NCBI GenBank assembly: GCA_032622095.1
Contig: CP136063.1
Coordinates: 272,671,426 to 272,735,425 of the forward strand
Length of the DNA: 64,000 nucleotides
Reading direction: 5' to 3'
From: Siphonodentalium dalli
Taxonomy: Eukaryota > Mollusca > Scaphopoda > Gadilida > Siphonodentaliidae
In this document: positions 41,701 to 55,697 of the stretch, piece after piece
Layout: each line of letters begins with the position of its first letter
Numbering within the stretch: position 1 is the first letter of the stretch
The notes under the pieces: model-generated
Told to the model about the DNA's origin: nothing
Seen by the model: the letters and a program-made list of their open reading frames with translations, nothing else
Database searches by the model: none
Position numbers and translations under genes: made by a program

Positions 41701-42580
41701 CATACCAGGAATAGACTAGCAATGAACGCTCTTTATTTGTAACATACCAGGAATAGACTAACAATGGACGTTCTTTATTTGTAACATACCAGGAATAGAC
41801 TAACAATGAGCGTTCTTTATTTGTAACATACCAGGAATAAGACCAACAATGGACGTTCTTTATTTGTAACATATCAGGAATAGACTATCAATGGACACTC
41901 TTTATTTGTAACGTACCAGGAATAGACTAGCAATGAACGCTCTTTGTTTGTAACATACCATGAATAGACTAGCAATGAACGCTTTTTATTTGTTACATAC
42001 AAGTAATAGACTAAAAATGAGCGTTCGTTATTTGTAACATACCATGAATAGACTAACAACGAACGCTCTTTATTTGTAACATACCAGGAATAGACTAGCA
42101 ATGAACGCTCTTTATTTGTAACATACCAGGAATATACTAACAATGATCGTTCTTTATTTGTAACATACCATGAATATACTAGCAATGAGCGTTCTTTATT
42201 TGTAACATACCAGGAATAGACTAACAATGAACGCTCTTTATTTGTAACATACCAGGAATAGACTAACAATGAGCGTTCTTTATTTGTAACATACCAGGAA
42301 TAGACTAACAATGAACGCTCTTTATTTGTAACATACCAGGAATAGACTAACAATGAGCATTCTGTGTTGGTTACATACCACGAATAAGACGAGCAATGAA
42401 CGCACTTTATTTGTAACATACCAGGAATAGATTAGCAATGAACGCTCTTTATTTGTAACATACCAGGAATAGACTAACAATGAACGCTCTGTATTTGTAA
42501 CATACCAGGAATAGATAAACAATTAACGCTCTTTATTTGTAACATACCAGGAATAAGACTAACAATGAACGCTCATTATT
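38771..42580 (-). repeat. Full HOR unit U11 (3,810 bp), copy of U7
   Basis: Offset 18,932 from U7 with identical length. Dimer domain to about 39,675, GGAGGTGAC marker near 41,025, 42-bp run from about 41.3 kb. Confidence 0.88.
41874..42419 (-). repeat. Uninterrupted 42-bp run, 181-codon open frame (U11)
   Basis: 18,932-bp-offset copy of 22,942-23,487. Confidence 0.7.
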
Positions 42581-44890
42581 GGTATGTGAATGATCTTTAT
42601 TTGTAACATACCATGATTAAGACTAACAATGGACGTACTTTGTTGGTTACATACCAGGAATAAGACAGGCAATGAACGCTCTTTATTTGTAACATACCAT
42701 GAATAAGACTAGCAATGGACGTTCTTTGTTGGTTAAATACCAGGAATAAGACTAGCAATGAACGCTCTTTATTTGTAACATACCAGGAGTAAGACTAACA
42801 ATGAACGCTCTTTATTGGTAACATACCAGGAGTAAGACTAACAATGGACGTTCTTTGTTGGTTACATACCAGGGATAAGACTAGCAATGAACGCTCTTTA
42901 TTTGTAACATACCATGAATAAGACTAACAATGGACGTTCTTTGTTGGTTACATACCAGGAATAAGACTAGCAATGAACGCTCTTTATTTGTAACATATCA
43001 GGAGTAAGACTAACAATGAACGCTCTTTATTTGTAACTTACGAGTAAGACTAACAATGGACGTTATTTGTTGTTTACATACCAGGGATAAGACTAGCAAT
43101 GAACGCTCTTTATTTGTAACATGCAATGAATAAGACTAACAATTGACGTTCTTTGTTGGTTACATACCAGAAATAAGACTAGCAATGAACGCTCTTTATT
43201 TTTAACATACCATGAATAAGACTAACAATGGACGTTCTTTGTTGGTTACATACCAGGATTAAGACTAGCAATGAACGCTCTTTATTTCTAACATACAATG
43301 AGTAAGACTAACTATGAACGCGCTTTATTTGTAACTTACCAGGAATAAACCAACAATGGACGTTCTTTGTTGGTTACATACCAGGAATAGATTAACAGTG
43401 GACGCTCTTTATTTGTAACATACCATGAATAAGACTAACAATGGACGTTCTTTGTTGGTTACATACCAGGAGTAAGACTACCAATGAGCGTTCTTTATTT
43501 GTAACATACAAGGAATAGACTAACAATGAACGCTCTTTATTAGTAACATACCAGGAATAAGACTAACAATGAGCGTTCGCTATTTGTAACATACCAGGAA
43601 TAAGACTAACAATGAGCGTTCTTTATTTGTAACATACCATGACTAAGACTGACAATGCACGGTATTTATTGGTAACATACAATGAGTAGACTTACAATGA
43701 ACGCTCTTTATGTGTAACATACCAGGAATAAGACTAACAATGAACGATCTTTATTTGTAACATACCATGAATATACTAACAAGGAACGCTCTTTATTTCT
43801 AACATACCATGACTAATACTAACAATGAACGGTCTTATTTTTAACATACAATGAGTAAGACTAACATTGAACGCTCTGTATTTGTAACATACCAGGAATA
43901 AGACTAACTGATTTATTTGTAACATACCATGAACAAGAATAACAATGGACGATCTTTATTTGTAACATACCACGAATAGACTAACAATGAACGCTCTTCA
44001 ATTGTAACATACCAGGAATAGACTAACAATGAACGCTCTTTATTTGTAACATACCAGGAATAGACTAACAATGAACGCTCTTTATTTGTAACATACCAGG
44101 GATAGACCAACAATTAACGCTCTTTATTTGTAATATACCATGAGTAGACTAACAATGAACGTTCTTTATTTGTAACATACCATGAATAAACTAACAATGA
44201 ACGTTCTTTATTTGTAACATACCAGGAATAAGACAAACAATGAACGCTCTTTATTTGTAACATACCAGGAATAGTCTTACAATGAACGCTCTTTATTTGT
44301 AACATAACATGAATAGACTAGCAATGAACGCTCTTTATTAGTAACATACCAGGAATATAATAACAATGAATGCTCTTTATTTGTAACATACCAGGAATAG
44401 ACTTACAATGAACGCTCTTTATTTGGAACATACCATGAATAGACTAAAAATGAACGTTCTTTATTTGTAACATACCAGGAATAGAGTAACAATGAACGCT
44501 CTTTATTTGTAACATACCAGGAATAGACTAACAATGAACGCTCTTTATTTGTAACTTACCAGGAATAGACTAACAATGAACGTTCTTTATTTGTAACATA
44601 CCAGGAATAGACCAACAATGAGCGTTCTTTATTTGTAGCATATTAGGAGTAAGACTAACAATGAAAGTTCTTTATTTTTAACATACAATGAGTAAGACTA
44701 ACAATGCACGCTCTATATTTGTAACATACCAGGCATAAGACTAACAATGAACGATCTTTATTTGTAACATACCATGAATATATTAACAATGAACGCTTTT
44801 TATGTGTATCATACCAGGAATAAGACTAACAATGAACGCTCTTTATTTGTAACATACCATGAATAAGAATAACAATGGACGCTCATTATT
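42581..44890 (-). repeat. Short HOR unit U12 (2,310 bp), copy of U8
   Basis: Carries the same damaged monomer (ACTAACTGATTTATTTG near 43,905) and the same 3-bp loss near 43,037 as U8. These private scars confirm descent from U8 rather than from U5. Confidence 0.88.
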
Positions 44891-47823
44891 GGTATGTGAA
44901 TGATCTTTATTTGTAACATACCATGATTAAGACTAACAATGGACGTACTTTGTTGGTTACATACCAGGAATAAGACAGGCAATGAACGCTCTTTATTTGT
45001 AACATACCATGAATAAGACTAGCAATGGCCTTTCGTTGTTGGTTAAATAACAGGAATAAGACTAGCAATGAACGCTCTTTATTTGTAACATACCAGGAGT
45101 AAGACTAACAATGAACGCTCTTTATTGGTAACATACCAGGAGTAAGACTAACAATGGACGTTCTTTGTTGGTTACATACCAGGGATAAGACTAGCAATGA
45201 ACGCTCTTTATTTGTAACATACCATGAATAAGACTAACAATGGACGTTCTTTGTTGGTTACATACCAGGAATAAGACTAGCAATGAACGCTCTTTATTTG
45301 TAACATATCAGGAGTAAGACTAACAATGAACGCTCTTTATTTGTAACTTACCAAGAGTAAGACTAACAATGGACGTTATTTGTTGTTTACATACCAGGGA
45401 TAAGACTAGCAATGAACGCTCTTTATTTGTAACATGCAATGAATAAGACTAACAATTGACGTTCTTTGTTGGTTACATACCAGAAATAAGACTAGCAATG
45501 AACGCTCTTTATTTTTAACATACCATGAATAAGACTAACAATGGACGTTCTTTGTTGGTTACATACCAGGATTAAGACTAGCAATGAACGCTCTTTATTT
45601 CTAACATACAATGAGTAAGACTAACTATGAACGCGCTTTATTTGTAACATACCAGGAATAAACCAACAATGGACGTTCTTTGTTGGTTACATACCAGGAA
45701 TAGATTAACAGTGGACGCTCTTTATTTGTAACATACCATGAATAAGACTAACAATGGACGTTCTTTGTTGGTTACATACCAGGAGTAAGACTATCAATGA
45801 GCGTTCTTTATTTGTAACATACAAGGAATAGACTAACAATGAACGCTCTTTATTAGTAACATACCAGGAATAAGACTAACAATGAGCGTTCGCTATTTGT
45901 AACATACCAGGAATAAGACTAACAATGAGCGTTCTTTATTTGTAACATACCATGACTAAGACTGACAATGCACGGTATTTATTGGTAACATACAATGAGT
46001 AGACTTACAATGCACGCTCTTTATGTGTAACATACCAGGAATAAGACTAACAATGAACGATCTTTATTTGTAACATACCATGAATATACTAACAAGGAAC
46101 GCTCTTTATTTCTAACATACCATGACTAATACTAACAATGAACGGTCTTATTTTTAACATACAATGAGTAAGACTAACATTGAACGCTCTGTATTTGTAA
46201 CATACCAGGCATAAGACTAACAATGAACGATCTTTATTTGTAACATACCATGAATATACTAACAATGAACGCTTGTTATGTGTATCATACCAGGAATAAG
46301 ACTAACAATGAACGCTCTTTATTTGTAACATACCATGAACAAGAATAATAATGGACGGTCTTTATTTGTAACATACCACGAATAGACTAACAATGAACGC
46401 TCTTCAATTGTAACATACCAGGAATAGACTAACAATGAACGCTCTTTATTTGTAACATACCAGGAATAGACTAACAATGAACGCTCTTTATTTGTAACAT
46501 ACCAGGGATAGACCAACAATTAACGCTCTTTATTTGTAAAATACCATGAATATACTAACAAGGAACGCTCTTTGTTTGTAACATACAAGGAGTAAGACTA
46601 ACAATGAACGCTCTTTATTTGTAACATACCAGGCATAGACTAAATAACAATGAGCGTTATTTATTTGTAACAAACCAGGAATAGACTAACAATGAACGCT
46701 CTTTATTTTTAACATACAATGTGTAAGACTAACAATGAACGCTCTTTATTTGTAACATACCAGGAATAAGACTAACAATGAACGATCTTTATTTGTAACA
46801 TACCATGAATATACTAACAATGAACGCTCTTTATTCGTAACATACCAGGAATAAGACTAACAATGAATGATCTTTATTGGTAACATACCAGGAATAGACT
46901 AACAATGAACGCTCATTATTGGTTATTTACCAGGAGGTGACTAACAGTGAACGCTCTTTATTTGTAACATACCATGAATAAGACTAACAATGGACGTTCT
47001 TTGTTGGTTACATACCAGGAATAGACTAACAATGGGCATTCTATATTGGTAACATACCAGGAGTAAGACTAACAATGAACGCTCTTTATTTATAACATAC
47101 CAGGAATAGACTAACAATGAGCGTTCTTCATTTGTAACATACCAGGAGTAAGACTAACAATGAACGCTCTTTATTTTTAACATACCAGGAATAGACTATA
47201 TAGCAATGAGCGTTATTTATTTGTAACATACTAGGAATAGACTAACAATGAACGCTCTTTATTTGTAACATACCAGGAATAGACTAACAATGAACGTTCT
47301 TTATTTGTAACATACCTGGAATAAGACTAACAATGGACGTTCTTTATTTGTAACATACCAGGAATAGACTAACAATGAGCGTTCTTTATTTGTGACATAC
47401 CAGGAATAAGACTAGCAATGAGCGTTCTGTATTTGTAACATACCAGGAATAGACTAGCAATGAACGCTCTTTATTTGTAACATACCAGGAATAGACTAAA
47501 AATGGACGTTCTTTATTTGTAACATACCAGGAATAAGACTAACAATGGACGTTCTTTATTTGTAATTTACCAGGAATAAACAAACAATGAGCGTTCTTTA
47601 TTTGTAACATACCAGGAATAAGACTAGCAATGAACGTTCTTCATTTGTAACATACCAGGAATAGACTAGCAATGAACGCTCTTTATTTGTAACATACCAG
47701 GAATAGACTAACAATGGACGTTCTTTATTTGTAACATACCAGGAATAGACTAACAATGAGCGTTCTTTATTTGTAACATACCAGGAATAAGACCAACAAT
47801 GGACGTTCTTTATTTGTAACATA
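44891..47823 (-). repeat. HOR unit U13, truncated, copy of U9
   Basis: Has the CCTTTCGTTGTTGG variant near 45,029, dimer domain to about 45,795, and ends at the second seven-T junction. Confidence 0.88.
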
Positions 47824-47834
47824 TTTTTTTCCTG
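47818..47834. other. A-to-B orientation switch, second copy
   Basis: Same sequence as at 28,886-28,902, including the seven-T run (47,824-47,830), at exactly 18,932 bp distance. An identical junction in both places means it was copied by the segmental duplication and did not arise twice. Confidence 0.92.
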
Positions 47835-48887
47835 GTATGATACACATAAAAAGCGTTCATTGTTAGTCTACTCATTGTATGTTACCAATAAAGACCGTTC
47901 AGTGTTAGTCTTAGTCATGTTATGTTACAAATTAAGAGCGTTCATTGTTAGTATATTCATGGTATGTTACAAATAAAGATCGTTCATTGTTAGTCTTATT
48001 CCTGGTATGTTACAAATAAAGAGCGTTCAATGTTAGTCTTACTCATTGTATGTTAAAAATAAAGACCGTTCATTGTTAGTCTTAGTCATGGTATGTTAGA
48101 AATGAAGAGCTTTCCTTGTTAGTATATTCATTGTATGTTACAAATAAAGATCGTTCATTGTTAGTCTTATTCCTGGTATGTTACACATAAAGAGCGTTCA
48201 TTGTTATTCTATTCCTGGTATGTTACAATTAAAGAGCGTTCATTGTTAGTCTACTCATGGTATGTTACAAATAAAGAACGTCCATTGTTATTCTTATTCA
48301 TGGTATGTTACAGATACAGAGCGTTCATTGTTAGTCTTATTCCTGGTATGATACACATAAAAAGCGTTCATTGTTAGTCTACTCATTGTATGTTACCAAT
48401 AAAGACCGTTCAGTGTTAGTCTTAGTCATGGTATGTTACAAATTAATAGCGTTCATTGTTAGTATATTCATGGTATGTTACAAATAAAGATCGTTCATTG
48501 TTAGTCTTATTCCTGGTATGTTACACATAAAGAGCGTTCAATGTTAGTCTTACTCATTGTATGTTAAAAATAAAGACCGTTCATTGTTAGTCTTAATCAT
48601 GGTATGTTAGAAATGAAGAGCTTTCCTTGTTAGTATATTCATTGTATGTTACAAATAAAGATCGTTCATTGTTAGTCTTATTCCTGGTATGTTACACATA
48701 AAGAGCGTTCATTGTTAGTCTACTCATTGTATGTTACCAATAAAGACTGTTCATTGTTAGTCTTAGTCATGGTATGTTACAAATAAAGAGCGTTCATTGT
48801 TAGTCTATTCATGGTATGTAACCAACAAAGAACGTCCATTGTTAGTCTTATTCATGGTATGTTACAAATAAAGAGCGTTCACTGTTA
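47831..48887 (+). repeat. B-block partial unit V4, copy of V0
   Basis: Offset 18,932 from V0, same length, same internal ~511-bp duplication (47,831 and 48,342). One substitution seen at 48,596. Confidence 0.86.
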
Positions 48888-49863
48888 GTCACCTCCTGGT
48901 AAATAACCAATACTGAGAGTTCACTGTTAGTCTATTCCTGGTATGTTACCAATAAAGATCATTCATTGTTAGTCGTATTCCTGGTATGTTACAAATAAAG
49001 AGCGTTCATTGTTAGTCTATTCCTGGTATGTTACAAATAAAGAGCGTTTATTGTTAGTCTATTCCTGGTATGTAGCCAACAAAGAACTTTCATTGTTAGT
49101 CTTATTCCTAGTATGTTACACATTAAGAGCGTTCATTGTTAGTCTATTCATTGTTTGTTACCAATAAAGACCGTGCATTGTTAGTCTTAGTCATGGTATA
49201 TTACAAATAAAGATTGTCTCTTGTTAGTATATGCATGGTATGTTACAAATAAAGATAGTTCATTGTTAGTCTTATTCCTGGTATGTTACAAATAAAGAGC
49301 GTTAATTGTTAGTCTATTCCTGGTTTGTTACAAATAAATAACGCTCATTGTTATATAGTCTATTCTTGGTATGTTTCAAATAAAGAGCGTTCATTGCTAG
49401 TCTTATTCTTGGTATGTAACCAACAAAGAACGTCCATTGTTAGTCTTATTCATTGTATGTTACAAATAAAGAGCGTTCCTTGCTAGTCTTATTCCTGGTA
49501 TGTAATCAACAAAGAATGTCCACTGCTAGTCTTACTCCTGGTATGCTACAAATAAAAAGAGTTCATTGTTAGTCTTATTCCAGGAATGTAACCAACAAAT
49601 AACGTCCATGGTTAGTCTTATTCATGGTATGTTCCAAATAAAGAGCGTTCATTGCTAGTCTTATTCCTGGTATGTAACCAACAAAGAACGTCCATTGTTA
49701 GTCTTATTCATGGTATGTTACACATAAAGAGCGTTCATTGCTAGTCTTATTCCTGGTATGTTACAAATAAAGACGTTCATTGTTAGTCTATTCCTGGTAT
49801 GTTACAAATAAAGAACGCTCATTGTTAGTCTATTCCTGGTAAGTTACAAATAAAGAACGCTCA

Positions 49864-50427
49864 TTGTTAGTCTATTCCTGGTATGTTACAAATAAAGAGC
49901 GTTCATTGTTAGTCTATTCCTGGTATGTTACAAATAAAGAACGCTCATTGTTCGTCTATTCCTGGTATGTTACAAATAAAGAACGCTCATTGTTCGTCTA
50001 TTCCTGGTATGTTACAAATAAAGAACGCTCATCGTTTGTCTATTCCTGGTATGTTACAAATAAAGAACGCTCATTGTTCGTCTATTCCTGGTATGTTACA
50101 AATAAAGAGGGTTCATCGTTAGTCTATTCCTGGTTTGTTACAAATAAAGAACGCTCATTGTTAGTCTATTCCTGGTATGTTACAAATAAAGAGGGTTCAT
50201 CGTTAGTCTATTCCTGGTTTGTTACAAATAAAGAGCGTTCATTGTTAGTCTATTACTGGTATGTTACAAATAAAGGGCGTTCATCGTTAATCTATTCCTG
50301 GTATGTTACAAATAAAGAACGCTCATCGTTTGTCTATTCCTGGTATGTTACAAATAAAGAACACTCATTGTTAGTCTATTCCTGGTATGTTATAAATAAA
50401 GAGTGTTCATTGTTAGTCTATTCCTGA
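49864..50427 (+). repeat. Pure 42-bp run in B2, 187-codon open frame (expanded)
   Basis: Copy of the run at 30,932 with two extra monomers (84 bp, 28 codons). The extra pair resembles its neighbours (GAGGGTTCATCG followed by GGTTTGTTAC), as expected for slippage or unequal exchange inside the run. It is the longest open frame seen in the window. Confidence 0.72.
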
Positions 50428-51663
50428 TATATTACACATAAAGAACGCTCATTGTTAGTCTTACTCCTGGTATGTTACAAATAAAGATCGTTCATTGTTA
50501 GTCTTATTCCTTGTATGTTACAAATAAAGAGCGTTCATTATTAGTCTATTCCTGGTATGTTACAAATAAAGAGCGTTCATTGTTAGTCTATTCCTGGAAT
50601 GTTACAAATAAAGAGCGTTCATTGCTAGTCTTATTCCTGGTATGTAACAAACAAAGAGCGTTCATTGTTAGTCTTACTCCTGGTATGTTACGAATAAAGA
50701 GCGTTCATTGTTAGTATATTCCTGGTATGTTACAAATAAAGAGCGTTCATTGCTAGACTTATTACTGGTAGTCTTATTCCTGGTATGTTACAAATAAAGA
50801 ACGCTCATTTTTAGTCTATTCCTGGTATGCTACAAATAAAGAACGCTCATTGTTAGTCTATTCCTGGTGTGTTACAAATAAAGAGCGTTCATTGTTAGTC
50901 TATTCCTGGTATGTTTCAAATAACGAACGCTCATTTTTAGTCTATTCCTGGTATGTTACGAATAAAGTGCGTTCATTGCTAGTCTTATTCGTGGTATGTA
51001 ACCAACACAGAGCGTTCATTTTTAGTCTTACTTCTGGTATGTTACAAATAAAGAGCGTTCATTGTTAGTCTTATTCCTGGTATGTTACAAATAAAGATCG
51101 TTCATTGTTAGTCTTATTCCTTGTATGTTACAAATAAAGAGCGTTCATTATTAGTCTATTCCTGGTATGTTACAAATAAAGAGCGTTCATTGTTAGTCTA
51201 TTCCTGGTATGTTACAATTAAAGAGCGTTCATTGCTAGTCTTATTCCTGGTATGGGTATGTTACAAATAAAGAAAGTTCATTGTTTATCTATTCCTGGTA
51301 TGTTACAAATAAAGAGCGTTCATTGTTAGTCTATTACTGGTATGTTACAAATAAAGAGCGTTCATTGCTAATCTATTCCTGTTATGTTACAATTAACGTG
51401 CGTTCATTGCTAGACTTATTCGTGGTATGTAACCAACACAGAGCGTTCATTGTTAGTCTTACTTTTGGTATGCTACAAATAAAGAGCGTTCATTGTTAGT
51501 CTTATTCCTGGTATGTTACAAATAAAGATCGTTCATTGTTAGTCTTATTCCTGGTATATAACCAACAAAGAGCGTTCATTGTTAGTCTTACTCCTGGTAT
51601 GTTACAAATAAAGAGGGTTCATCGTTAGTCTATTCCTGGTTTGTTACAAATAAAGAACGCTCA

Positions 51664-51849
51664 TTGTTAGTCTATTACTGGTATGTTACAAATAAAGGGC
51701 GTTCATCGTTAGTCTATTCCTGGTATGTTACAAATAAAGAACGCTCATCGTTTGTCTATTCCTGGTATGTTACAAATAAAGAACACTCAGTGTTAGTCTA
51801 TTCCTGGTATGTTATAAATAAAGAGTGTTCATTGTTAGTCTATTCCTGA
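51664..51849 (+). repeat. Contracted 42-bp run in B2, 61-codon open frame
   Basis: Counterpart of 32,648-32,959 minus three monomers. The retained first monomers carry TATTACTGG and AAAGGGCG, which in copy 1 occur only in the earlier run near 31,230-31,265. This could mean local conversion as well as deletion. Confidence 0.65.
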
Positions 51850-52602
51850 TATATTACACATAAAGAACGCTCATTGTTAGTCTTACTCCTGGTATGTTAC
51901 ATATAAGGAACGCACATTGTTAGTCTTACTCCTGGTATGTTACAAATAAAGAGCGTTCATTGCTAGTCTATTCCTGTTATGTTACAAATAAAGAGCGTTC
52001 ATTGTTAGACTATTCCTGGTATGTTACAAATAAAGAGCGTTCATTGTTAGTCTTACTCCTGGTATGTTACAAATAAAGAAAGCTCATTGTTAGTCTATTC
52101 CTGGTATGTTATAAATAAAGAGCGTTCATTGTTAGTCTTACTCCTGGTATGTTACCAATAAAGAACGCTCATTATTGGTATATTCCTGGTATGTTACAAA
52201 TAAAGAGCGTTCGATGTTAGTCTTACTCATTGTATATTAAAAATAAAGACCGTTCATTGTTAGTCTTAGTCATGGTATGTTAGAAATAAAGAGCGCGCAT
52301 TGTTAGTCTATTCCTGGTATGTTATAAATACAGAGCGTTCATTGTTAGTCTTACTCCTGGTATGTTACCAATAAAGAACGCTCATTGTTAGTCTATTCAT
52401 GGTATGTTGCAAATAAAGAGCGTTCATTGTTAGTCTATTCCTGGTATGTTACAAATAAAGAACGCTCATTGTTAGTCTTATTCCTGGTATGTTACAAATA
52501 AAGAGCGTTCATTGTTCGTCTATTCATGGTATGTAACCTACAAAGAACGTCCATTGTTAGTCTTATTCATGGTATGTTACAAATAAAGAGCGTTCACTGT
52601 TA

Positions 52603-54677
52603 GTCACCTCCTGGTAAATAACCAATAATGAGCGTTCATTGTTAGTCTATTCCTGGTATGTTACAAATAAAGATCATTCATTGTTAGTCGTATTCCTGGT
52701 ATGTTACAAATAAAGAGCGTTCATTGTTAGTCTATCCCTGGTATGTTACAAATAAACAGCGTTTATTGTTAGTCTATTCCTGGTATGTAGCCAACAAAGA
52801 ACTTTCATTGTTAGTCTTATTCCTATTATGTTACACATTAAGAGCGTTCATTGTTAGTCTATTCATTGTTTGTTACCAATAAAGACCGTTCATTGTTAGT
52901 CTTAGTCATGTTATGTTACAAATAAAGATTGTCTCTTGTTAGTATATTCATGGTATGTTACAAATAAAGATAGTTCATTGTTAGTCTTATTCCTGGTATG
53001 TTACAAATCAAGAGCGTTCATTGTTAGTCTTACACATTGTATGTTGAAAATAAAGAGCGTTCATTGTTAGTCTATTCCTGGTTTGTTACAAATAAATAAC
53101 GCTCATTGTTATATAGTCTATTCTTGGTATGTTTCAAATAAAGAGCGTTCATTGCTAGTCTATTCCTGGTATGTTACAAATAAAGAGCATTCATTGTTAT
53201 TCTATTCCTGGTATGTTACAAATAACGAGCGTTCATTGCTAGTCTATTCCCGTTATGTTACAAATAAAGAGCGTTCATTGTTAGACTATTACTGGTATGT
53301 TACACATAAAGAGCGTTCATTGTTTGTATTATTCCTGGTATGTTACAAATAAAGAACGCGCATTGTTAGTCTATTCCTGGTATGTTACAAATAAAGAACG
53401 TTCATTTTTAGTCTATCCCTGGTATGTTACAATAAAGAGCGTCATTGTTAGTCTATTCCTGGTATGTTACAAATAAAGAGCGTTCATTGTTATTCTATTC
53501 CTGGTATGTTACAATTAAAGAGCGTTCATTGTTAGTCTATTCATGGTATGTTACAAATAAAGAACGTCCATTGTTATTCTTATTCATGGTATGTTACAGA
53601 TAAAGAGCGTTCATTGTTAGTCTTATTCATGGTATGATACACATAAAAAGCGTTCATTGTTAGTCTACTCATTGTATGTTACCAATAAAGACCGTTAGTC
53701 TTAGTCATGTTATGTTACAAATTAAGAGCGTTCATTGTTAGTATATTCATGGTATGTTACAAATAAAGATCGTTCATTGTTAGTCTTATTCCTGGTATGT
53801 TACAAATAAAGAGCGTTCAATGTTAGTCTTACTCATTGTATGTTAAAAATAAAGACCGTTCATTGTTAGTCTTAGTCATGGTATGTTAGAAATGAAGAGC
53901 TTTCCTTGTTAGTATATTCATTGTATGTTACAAATAAAGATCGTTCATTGTTAGTCTTATTCCTGGTATGTTACACATAAAGAGCGTTCATTGTTATTCT
54001 ATTCCTGGTATGTTACAATTAAAGAGCGTTCATTGTTAGTCTACTCATGGTATGTTACAAATAAAAAACGTCCATTGTTATTCTTATTCATGGTATGTTA
54101 CAGATAAAGAGCGTTCATTGTTAGTCTTATTCCTGGTATGATACACATACAAAGCGTTCATTGTTAGTCTACTCATTGTATGTTACCAATAAAGACCGTT
54201 CAGTGTTAGTCTTAGTCATGGTATGTTACAAATTAAGAGCGTTCATTGTTAGTATATTCATGGTATGTTACAAATAAAGATCGTTCATTGTTAGTCTTAT
54301 TCCTGGTATGTTACAAATAAAGAGCGTTCAATGTTAGTCTTACTCATTGTATGTTAAAAATAAAGACCGTTCATTGTTAGTCTTAGTCATGGTATGTTAG
54401 AAATGAAGAGCTTTCCTTGTTAGTATATTCATTGTATGTTACAAATAAAGATCGTTCATTGTTAGTCTTATTCCTGGTATGTTACACATAAAGAGCGTTC
54501 ATTGTTAGTCTACTCATTGTATGTTACCAATAAAGACTGTTCATTGTTAGTCTTAGTCATGGTATGTTACAAATAAAGAGCGTTCATTGTTAGTCTATTC
54601 ATGGTATGTAACCAACAAAGAACGTCCATTGTTAGTCTTATTCATGGTATGTTACAAATAAAGAGCGTTCACTGTTA
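52603..54677 (+). repeat. Short B unit V6 (2,075 bp), copy of V2
   Basis: Same length and marker order as V2 at offset 18,890, including the seven-base loss near 53,694 and the GTTATATAGTC monomer near 53,108. One substitution seen at 54,150. Confidence 0.86.
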
Positions 54678-55328
54678 GTCACCTCCTGGTAAATAACCAA
54701 TACTGAGAGTTCATTGTTAGTCTATTCCTGGTATGTTACCAATAAAGATCATTCATTGTTAGTCGTATTCCTGGTATGTTACAAATAAAGAGCGTTCATT
54801 GTTAGTCTATTCCTGGTATGATACAAATAAAGAGCGTTTATTGTTAGTCTATTCCTGGTATGTAGCCAACAAAGAACTTTCATTGTTAGTCTTATTCCTA
54901 GTATGTTACACATTAAGAGCGTTCATTGTTAGTCTATTCATTGTTTGTTACCAATAAAGACCGTGCATTGTTAGTCTTAGTCATGGTATATTACAAATAA
55001 AGATTGTCTCTTGTTAGTATATGCATGGTATGTTACAAATAAAGATAGTTCATTGTTAGTCTTATTCCTGGTATGTTACAAATAAAGAGCGTTAATTGTT
55101 AGTCTATTCCTGGTTTGTTACAAATAAATAACGCTCATTGTTATATAGTCTATTCTTGGTATGTTTCAAATAAAGAGCGTTCATTGTTAGTCTATTCCTG
55201 GTATGTTACAAATAAAGAGCATTCATTGTTATTCTATTCCTGGTATGTTACAAATAACGAGCGTTCATTGCTAGTCTATTCCCGTTATGTTACAAATAAA
55301 GAGCGTTCACTGTTAGACTATTACTGGC

Positions 55329-55697
55329 ATGTTACAAATAAAGAGCGTTCATTGTTTGTATTATTCCTGGTATGTTACAAATAAAGAACGCTCATTTTTA
55401 GTCTATTCCTGGTATGTTACAAATAAAGAACGTTCATTTTTAGTCTATCCCTGGTATGTTACAAATAAAGAGCGTTCATTGTTAGTCTATTCCTGGTATG
55501 TTACAAATAAAATGCGTTCATTGTTAGTCTATTCCTGGTATGTTACACATAAAGAGCGTTCATTGCTAATCTATTCCTGTTATGTTACAAATTACGTGCG
55601 TTCATTGCTAGACTTATTCGTGGTATGTAACCAACACAGAGCGTTCATTGTTAGTCTTACTTTTGGTATGTTACAAATAAAGAGCGTTCATTGTTAG
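55329..55697 (+). repeat. Pure 42-bp run in V7, 122-codon open frame
   Basis: Offset 18,890 from 36,439-36,807. Confidence 0.68.

Larger units (their letters stand above)
37553..47823 (-). repeat. Array block A2, minus orientation, second copy of 18,621-28,891
   Basis: Matches 18,621-28,891 at a constant offset of 18,932 bp with no length change. Landmarks at 19839, 23649 and 25959 reappear at 38771, 42581 and 44891. Substitutions I saw by eye: 18910 a / 37842 t, 25457 a / 44389 t, 26118 c / 45050 a and 26259 t / 45191 c. So few differences over 10 kb imply a recent duplication. Confidence 0.95.
48888..52602 (+). repeat. Long B unit V5 (3,715 bp), copy of V1 with two length changes
   Basis: Differs from V1 by a two-monomer gain (about 50,140-50,245) and a three-monomer loss (about 51,650). 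Both lie in pure 42-bp runs and both keep the open frame. V1 length 3,757 + 84 - 126 = 3,715. Confidence 0.86.

Noticed and set aside
18621-47823. Perfect giant palindrome around 28,895
   Set aside because: The arms have opposite polarity, but the monomers on each side of the junction come from different HOR positions. They are not mirror images.
49864-50427. 187-codon plus-strand open frame as a gene
   Set aside because: It needs a TTG start, varies in length between copies by whole monomers, and sits in a homogenised run with no promoter or poly(A) context that I can support.
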